Shown one piece after another: positions 23,379-27,495 of a stretch of 27,495 nt of DNA. Under the pieces are notes generated by a model that saw only the letters and a list, made by a program, of their open reading frames with translations, was not told where the DNA came from and searched no databases. Source of the DNA: CAZABP01 sp964483245 (lineage in GTDB: Bacteria > Planctomycetota > UBA1135 > UBA2386); assembly GCA_964483245.1 (NCBI GenBank), contig CAZABP010000057.1:1-27495 (forward strand). The letters run 5' to 3'. The first letter of the stretch is position 1. Each line of letters starts with the position of its first letter. Position numbers and translations under genes: made by a program.

Positions 23379-23839
23379 GCCGCCTCCGCGGTCCGGATCG
23401 CCCCGAGCACCTGATCGGGCGTTTCGCACGAGAGCAGGCTTTCACGGACCGGCGCGCGCGACAGCAGCCGCGCGATCTCAGCCAGGGTCTTGATGTGCAG
23501 CAGCTTCTTCTGCCGGGGGATGATCAGGCAGACCAGGATCCGGGCCGGCCGCCCATCGAGGGCCTGGAACGGGATCCCCGCGGGAGCGACGGCCAGGACG
23601 GCGATGACGTCCTGGATCCCCTCGACAGCCGCATGCGGGATCGCGATCCCCTGCTCCATCCCGGTCGTCATGCTCTCCTCGCGCAGGCGCAGCGCCGCCT
23701 GCACCTGCTCGAGCATCGCGGCTGGGAGCCGGCCGGCGGTGACCGCGGCGACGGCGAGCCGTTCGATGGCCTGCCACTTGTCCACGGCCTCCAGCGGCAG
23801 GACGACCAGCTCAGGGACCAGGAGTTCGGACAGCTTCAT
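23375..23839 (-). CDS. ptsN: PTS EIIA (nitrogen-type) protein PtsN-like
   Basis: A 154-residue EIIA of the fructose/nitrogen type. The phosphorylated His69 is in TTGMEQGIAIPHA, the conserved family signature, with the preceding ALRLREESM. The later PAGIPFQALDGRPARILVCL and the helix KTLAEIARLLS also fit. There is no EIIB or EIIC nearby, so it is likely regulatory, phosphorylated by NPr and EI-Ntr elsewhere. It is coupled by a 4-bp overlap to lpxD. The start at ATG 23837-23839 is the family start. It is divergent from gspD. Confidence 0.92.
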   Translation of the reverse strand: MKLSELLVPELVVLPLEAVDKWQAIERLAVAAVTAGRLPAAMLEQVQAALRLREESMTTGMEQGIAIPHAAVEGIQDVIAVLAVAPAGIPFQALDGRPARILVCLIIPRQKKLLHIKTLAEIARLLSRAPVRESLLSCETPDQVLGAIRTAEAA

Positions 23840-23957
23840 GCGAACGCGGCGCCCCGGGGCGTCCGAAGCCGAGGTAGGTAAACGGGCAAGGGCGGAGCGT
23901 GCAAGGTCGCGGCCGCGTCCTTGATACACCCGACCCCGGAAATAAAAGGCTGCCCGC

Positions 23958-23974
23958 ACCGGTCTGTGACCGGT
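23958..23974. promoter_or_regulatory. Inverted repeat in the ptsN/gspD divergent region
   Basis: Perfect palindrome ACCGGTC-TGT-GACCGGT, 7-bp arms with 3-nt spacer, within the 187-bp region between divergent ptsN and gspD. It lies 52 bp upstream of the gspD start. A TTGATA and an AT-rich AAATAAAA, unusual here, occur at 23921-23948; their spacing does not fit a textbook sigma-70 promoter. The symmetry would suit a dimeric regulator operator or a 5'-UTR stem. Confidence 0.45.
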
Positions 23975-24026
23975 CGTCGAGGGTTCGCGGATCCGTCCGT
24001 GGCCCCAGGCCTCGGACGCACGCACG

Positions 24027-26285
24027 ATGACCGAACCCGCCCGTACGGCTGCTCACCCGATCCGCAGGCTGCTCGCAGCCGCCGCCCTCGGCCTGGCCGC
24101 GACCGTCGCCGCCCAGACCCCACCAACGCAGCCGCCGCAGCAACCGCCGCAGCAGCCGCCGATCCAGGTGGACATCCAGAATCCGGAGCTCGGCGACGAC
24201 GCGACGATCACGTTTTCGCTCAGCGAGGCCGAAGGCGTCCAGCTCAAGGCGCTGATCAAGATCGCGCAGCAGATCACGGGGAACAACTTCACCTGGTCCG
24301 AGCAGGAGCTGATGCAGGTCCAGGATCAGAAGATCACGATGCTGGGCGTCAAGCGCATCAAGAAGAAGAACTTCTTCGGCTTCTTCCAGACGATGCTCTA
24401 CATCAAGGGCTTCGCCTGCCTGCCGCGCGGTGAAGGGGACACCGAGATCTACGAGATCATCTACATGCAGGGCCCCAAGCGCGGCGAGCTGACCTCGAGC
24501 GTGCGCTACGTGCCGCCGGACGAGCTCGAGAACTACCGCAACCAGACCGGCGTCACGGTGCTGACGTCGATCCCGACCGAGCACATCAATCCGACCGCGG
24601 CGACCAACAGCCTGCGGCCGTTCTTCATCGGCTCCGGCGGACAGACCGGCAGCCAGCTCACGTTCGGCAACGTCGGCAACGCGAAGGCGGTGCTGATCCA
24701 GGGCTTCGGCCCGCAGGTCTACTCGGCGTACCAGATCCTGCGGCTGGTCGACGTGCCGTTCGACGAGCTGCTGCTGGAGACGCGCGTGCAGCGGCTCGAG
24801 CACCAGGCGGCCGAGGAGCTCGAGCCGATCCTGAACGAGATCCTGTCCGACCGGCAGGGGCGACCGCAGCCGACCGATCCGAACACCGGACAGCCCGGCG
24901 TCGGCCAACCGCTGAAGCTGAAGATCCTCGCGCACACGACGCAGAACGCGCTGCTGCTGAGCGGCATGCCGGACCAGATCGCCGAAGCGCTCGAGCTGGT
25001 GGCACAGCTCGACGTCCCGATCGAGGTCGCGGCCGGTGACCAGCACGTCATCGTGCTGAAGAACACGTTGGCCGAGGACATGCGCGCGACGCTGAACGAC
25101 TTCATCCAGGCGGACCTGACCGCTGAACAGCAGGCGCAGCAGGCCACGCAGCAGGCGGCCGGCGCACGGCGGCCGCGCCGCACGGTCGTCATCGCGCACA
25201 AGGAGAGCAACTCGCTGCTGATCTCCGGCACCGCGAGCGCCTACCAGCAGCTCAAGAAGACGATCGATCAGCTCGACCGCCGCCAACCTCAGGTGTTGAT
25301 CGAAGCTGCGATCGTCGAGCTGTCGACTGACGTCGCCGAGCAGCTCGGCGTCGAGCTCGGGTTCATCGACATCAAGGAGAGCGGCGACTACACGCGTGGG
25401 TTCGGGTTCACCAGCTTCGGGCTGACGACGTTCCAGGACACCGACGACGACGGCCTGCCGGACACGCGGCTGCCGGACTTCGAGAACCCGCTGCAGGGCC
25501 TGACCGGTGGCATCATCCAGAGCGACGACTTCGCGATCCCGTTCATCATCAACGCGTTGCAGACCAACAATCAGGCGAACGTGTTGAGCATTCCGAGCGT
25601 CGTCGTCAACAACAACCAGGAGGCGACGGTCGCCGCCAAGGAGATCCGGCCGACGCAGACGGTGACGCAGAACACGACCGGCTCGCAGCAGGGCGCTGGC
25701 GATCCGGAAGAAGCCGGTATCGACCTCGCGATCTCGCCGTCGATCTCGACCAACAACTACCTGCGGCTCAACATCCGCCTGTCGGTCAGCCGGTTCACGA
25801 CCACGTTCGATCCGAGCTCGGTGACGGCCGGCGTGCGGACGACGCGCGAGGTCTCGACGCAGGTCACGCTGCCGAGCGGCCACACGATGGTGATCGGCGG
25901 CATCATCCAGGACGTCGAGAGCGAAGGGGAATCCGGGATCCCGATCCTGAAGGACATCCCGATCCTCGGGATCTTGTTCCGCACCTCCTCCTCGTCCAAC
26001 AACAAGACCAATCTCTACTTCTTCCTGACGCCGCACATCCTGAACGAAGAGGACTTCACGGATCTCGCCGAGATCTCGTTCCGCCGCAAGCTGGAGGCGT
26101 CGGAGTACATCGGCCACCGCCGGCTGCAGATCGTCGACCGCAAGTGGCGCGACACCGCGCCGGAGACGCTCGAGGATCGCGGCGCGACGCTGGAGGACTT
26201 CGACCAGAAGGGCGGCTTCAGCATCCCGGTCTACCAACGGCCGGGGAACACGACCGGCCCGACCAACCCCGGGGACATCAAGTGA
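24027..26285 (+). CDS. gspD: Type II secretion/type IV pilus-like secretin GspD
   Basis: A 752-residue outer-membrane secretin. A signal peptide ends near ATVAAQ (residue 30) and a Pro/Gln-rich linker follows. Residues about 50-330 hold N-domains; the N1/N2-like repeats have N-NSL-type strands (LTFGNVGNAKAVLI, TTQNALLLSGMPDQIAEAL). The secretin domain begins at about residue 400 with QVLIEAAIVELSTDVAEQLG and includes LPSGHTMVIGGIIQD and IPILKDIPILGILFR. A DxDxDGxxD loop lies inside it (residues 471-479). It forms the exit channel for folded exoproteins. GspC or other gsp genes are not visible upstream; gspE follows with a GTGA overlap. Start ATG 24027 begins the signal peptide. Confidence 0.94.
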   Translation: MTEPARTAAHPIRRLLAAAALGLAATVAAQTPPTQPPQQPPQQPPIQVDIQNPELGDDATITFSLSEAEGVQLKALIKIAQQITGNNFTWSEQELMQVQDQKITMLGVKRIKKKNFFGFFQTMLYIKGFACLPRGEGDTEIYEIIYMQGPKRGELTSSVRYVPPDELENYRNQTGVTVLTSIPTEHINPTAATNSLRPFFIGSGGQTGSQLTFGNVGNAKAVLIQGFGPQVYSAYQILRLVDVPFDELLLETRVQRLEHQAAEELEPILNEILSDRQGRPQPTDPNTGQPGVGQPLKLKILAHTTQNALLLSGMPDQIAEALELVAQLDVPIEVAAGDQHVIVLKNTLAEDMRATLNDFIQADLTAEQQAQQATQQAAGARRPRRTVVIAHKESNSLLISGTASAYQQLKKTIDQLDRRQPQVLIEAAIVELSTDVAEQLGVELGFIDIKESGDYTRGFGFTSFGLTTFQDTDDDGLPDTRLPDFENPLQGLTGGIIQSDDFAIPFIINALQTNNQANVLSIPSVVVNNNQEATVAAKEIRPTQTVTQNTTGSQQGAGDPEEAGIDLAISPSISTNNYLRLNIRLSVSRFTTTFDPSSVTAGVRTTREVSTQVTLPSGHTMVIGGIIQDVESEGESGIPILKDIPILGILFRTSSSSNNKTNLYFFLTPHILNEEDFTDLAEISFRRKLEASEYIGHRRLQIVDRKWRDTAPETLEDRGATLEDFDQKGGFSIPVYQRPGNTTGPTNPGDIK

Positions 26286-27495
26286 TCCAGGACCGCATCC
26301 GCGAAGCCCTGCTGCGCAAGGCTGGCCTGACCGATGCGCAGATCCAGGAGGTGCTGACGCTCGAGACGGAGACCGGGCAGACGCTCGATCAGATCCTGGT
26401 GCAGAAGAACATGCTGCCGGAGCCGAAGGCACTGGCGTTCTTCGCCGACTTCCTCGGCCTGGACATGCGGCCGACGCTGGAGGGGACCGCAGTCCCGGGC
26501 GAGTTCATCCAGAACGTGCCGGTCCAGTTCGCACGCACGCACCATCTGATCGCGCTCGAGCGCTCCGGCCCGCGCTGGCGCGTCGCGACCTGCCGCCCGC
26601 TCGACGTGCGGCCGATGGACGACCTCGCGTCGATGATGGGCGGCGAGGTCGAGCCGGTCCTCTGCACGCGGTCGGAGATCACGAACCTGATCAACCGCGC
26701 CTACCGGCACAAGGCGGACGGCGTCGACGAAGCGCTGGTCGACATCGAGGAGGCGGACATCGTCGGCCTCGCCAACACGATCGACGCGTCGGAGGACCTG
26801 CTCGACGTCCACAACAAGGCGCCGATCATCCGGCTGGTCAACATGCTGCTGTTCCAGGCGCTGAAGCTGCGCGCCTCGGACATCCATCTGCAGCCGTATC
26901 CGGACCGGCTGCAGGTGCGCATGCGCGTCGACGGCGTGCTGTACGACACCGAGTCGATCCCGAAGAAGGCGCAGGAGGCGATCATCTCCCGCGTCAAGGT
27001 CATGGGGAAGATGGACATCGCCGAGCGCCGGCTGCCGCAGGACGGCCGCGCATCGATCCGGATCGGCGACGGCGACGTCGACGTGCGCATCTCGTCGGTG
27101 CCGGTCTCGACCGGGGAGCGCATCGTGTTCCGGATCCTCGACAAGACCTCGAAGATCTACACGATCGATCAGATCGGGCTCGAGGAAGAAGCGCGCAAGA
27201 TCATCCGCCGCTACATCCACTACTCGCACGGGATCATCTTCGTCACCGGCCCGACCGGCTCCGGCAAGACGACGACGCTGTATGCCGCGCTGAACGAGAT
27301 CAACGCGCCGAGCCTCAACATCCTGACGATCGAGGATCCGGTCGAATACAACCTCGACGGCATCAGCCAGGTCCAGGTCAACGTCAAGAAGGGGCTGACG
27401 TTCGCGACCGGGCTGCGGTCGTTCCTGCGCCAGGATCCGGACGTCATGATGGTCGGCGAGGTGCGCGACGGCGAGACGGCCGACATCGCGATCCG
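26282..27495 (+). CDS. gspE: Type II secretion ATPase GspE/PilB family (partial, 3' end outside window)
   Basis: About 404 residues visible. The N-terminal MshEN/GspE-N-like region (about 1-150) starts VIQDRIREALLRKAGLTDAQ. The ATPase core shows LKLRASDIHLQP, RRLPQDGRA, the Walker A GPTGSGKT (323-330), IEDPVEYNLDGISQVQVN and LRQDPDVMMVGEVRDGETA as Walker B region. It powers pseudopilus assembly on the cytoplasmic face of the inner membrane. The start is GTG at 26282-26284, sharing GTGA with the gspD stop; the in-frame product begins at once and matches the family. Any tetracysteine zinc motif of GspE would lie beyond the window. Confidence 0.93.
   Translation, partial: MIQDRIREALLRKAGLTDAQIQEVLTLETETGQTLDQILVQKNMLPEPKALAFFADFLGLDMRPTLEGTAVPGEFIQNVPVQFARTHHLIALERSGPRWRVATCRPLDVRPMDDLASMMGGEVEPVLCTRSEITNLINRAYRHKADGVDEALVDIEEADIVGLANTIDASEDLLDVHNKAPIIRLVNMLLFQALKLRASDIHLQPYPDRLQVRMRVDGVLYDTESIPKKAQEAIISRVKVMGKMDIAERRLPQDGRASIRIGDGDVDVRISSVPVSTGERIVFRILDKTSKIYTIDQIGLEEEARKIIRRYIHYSHGIIFVTGPTGSGKTTTLYAALNEINAPSLNILTIEDPVEYNLDGISQVQVNVKKGLTFATGLRSFLRQDPDVMMVGEVRDGETADIAI

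Noticed and set aside
23811..26432. 873-codon open frame on the minus strand, antisense to gspD
   Set aside because: Arg/Asp/Leu-biased translation with no domain, caused by high GC at third positions of gspD; the plus strand encodes an unmistakable secretin.

Overview
This is a densely coded, very GC-rich (by eye about 70% G+C) bacterial chromosome segment with no tRNA, rRNA, IS element, phage or CRISPR array that I can see. An LpxD acyltransferase (lipid A), a type II secretin with its ATPase, lipoproteins with lipoboxes and a periplasmic HtrA protease indicate a diderm bacterium. GC-rich codons, signal peptides ending in A-A-Q or P-A-Q, a DUF5658 protein and soluble NtrB/NtrC-type pairs would suit a Planctomycetota-like or Myxococcota-like organism. 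That placement is an inference of moderate confidence.

Layout. 1-3778 (minus): a metallophosphoesterase, the YidC insertase, a catalytically degenerate GGDEF protein, and a sigma-54 response regulator cut by the window edge. 3851-5784 (plus): a parvulin-type prolyl isomerase and miaA, whose 5' end carries a 26-bp-arm palindromic element in frame. 5792-8019 (minus): a sodium:neurotransmitter-symporter (NSS) family transporter and an overlapping 48-residue single-TM small subunit. 8154-9256 (plus): rsmG and a small lipoprotein. 9253-9702 (minus): a hot-dog thioesterase. 9794-11209 (plus): an HtrA/DegP-like protease. 11219-17103 (minus): six genes (a lipoprotein, DUF5658, an AsnB-like protein, a GT4 glycosyltransferase, NUDIX, and an exported alpha-rich protein) that may form a surface-glycan cluster. 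17150-18337 (plus): an RlmI-type rRNA methyltransferase. 18334-21049 (minus): a soluble NtrB-like kinase, its NtrC-like regulator and a GNAT acetyltransferase. 21130-22197 (plus): a TsaC/Sua5 domain fused to a low-molecular-weight phosphatase with an arginine-phosphatase-like P-loop. 22198-22370: a convergent junction of G-quadruplex motifs, a hairpin and an octamer repeat. 22371-23839 (minus): ptsN and lpxD, overlapping by 4 bp. 24027-27495 (plus): gspD and gspE, the latter running off the window.

Most genes are housekeeping: tRNA and rRNA modification, membrane insertion, envelope biogenesis and secretion. Translational coupling through ATGA or GTGA overlaps is frequent (GGDEF/regulator, NSS/small subunit, rsmG/lipoprotein, GT4/NUDIX, kinase/regulator, ptsN/lpxD, gspD/gspE). 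Two convergent pairs share stop-codon bases. No gene-free gap exceeds 300 bases. The largest are the 187-bp ptsN/gspD divergent region and the 173-bp Sua5/lpxD convergent region.

I see no complete unknown defence or mobile system. The best candidates for something new are the in-frame palindrome in miaA, the G-quadruplex-bracketed convergent junction, the Sua5-phosphatase fusion, the NSS transporter with a long periplasmic insert, and the AsnB/GT4 cluster.
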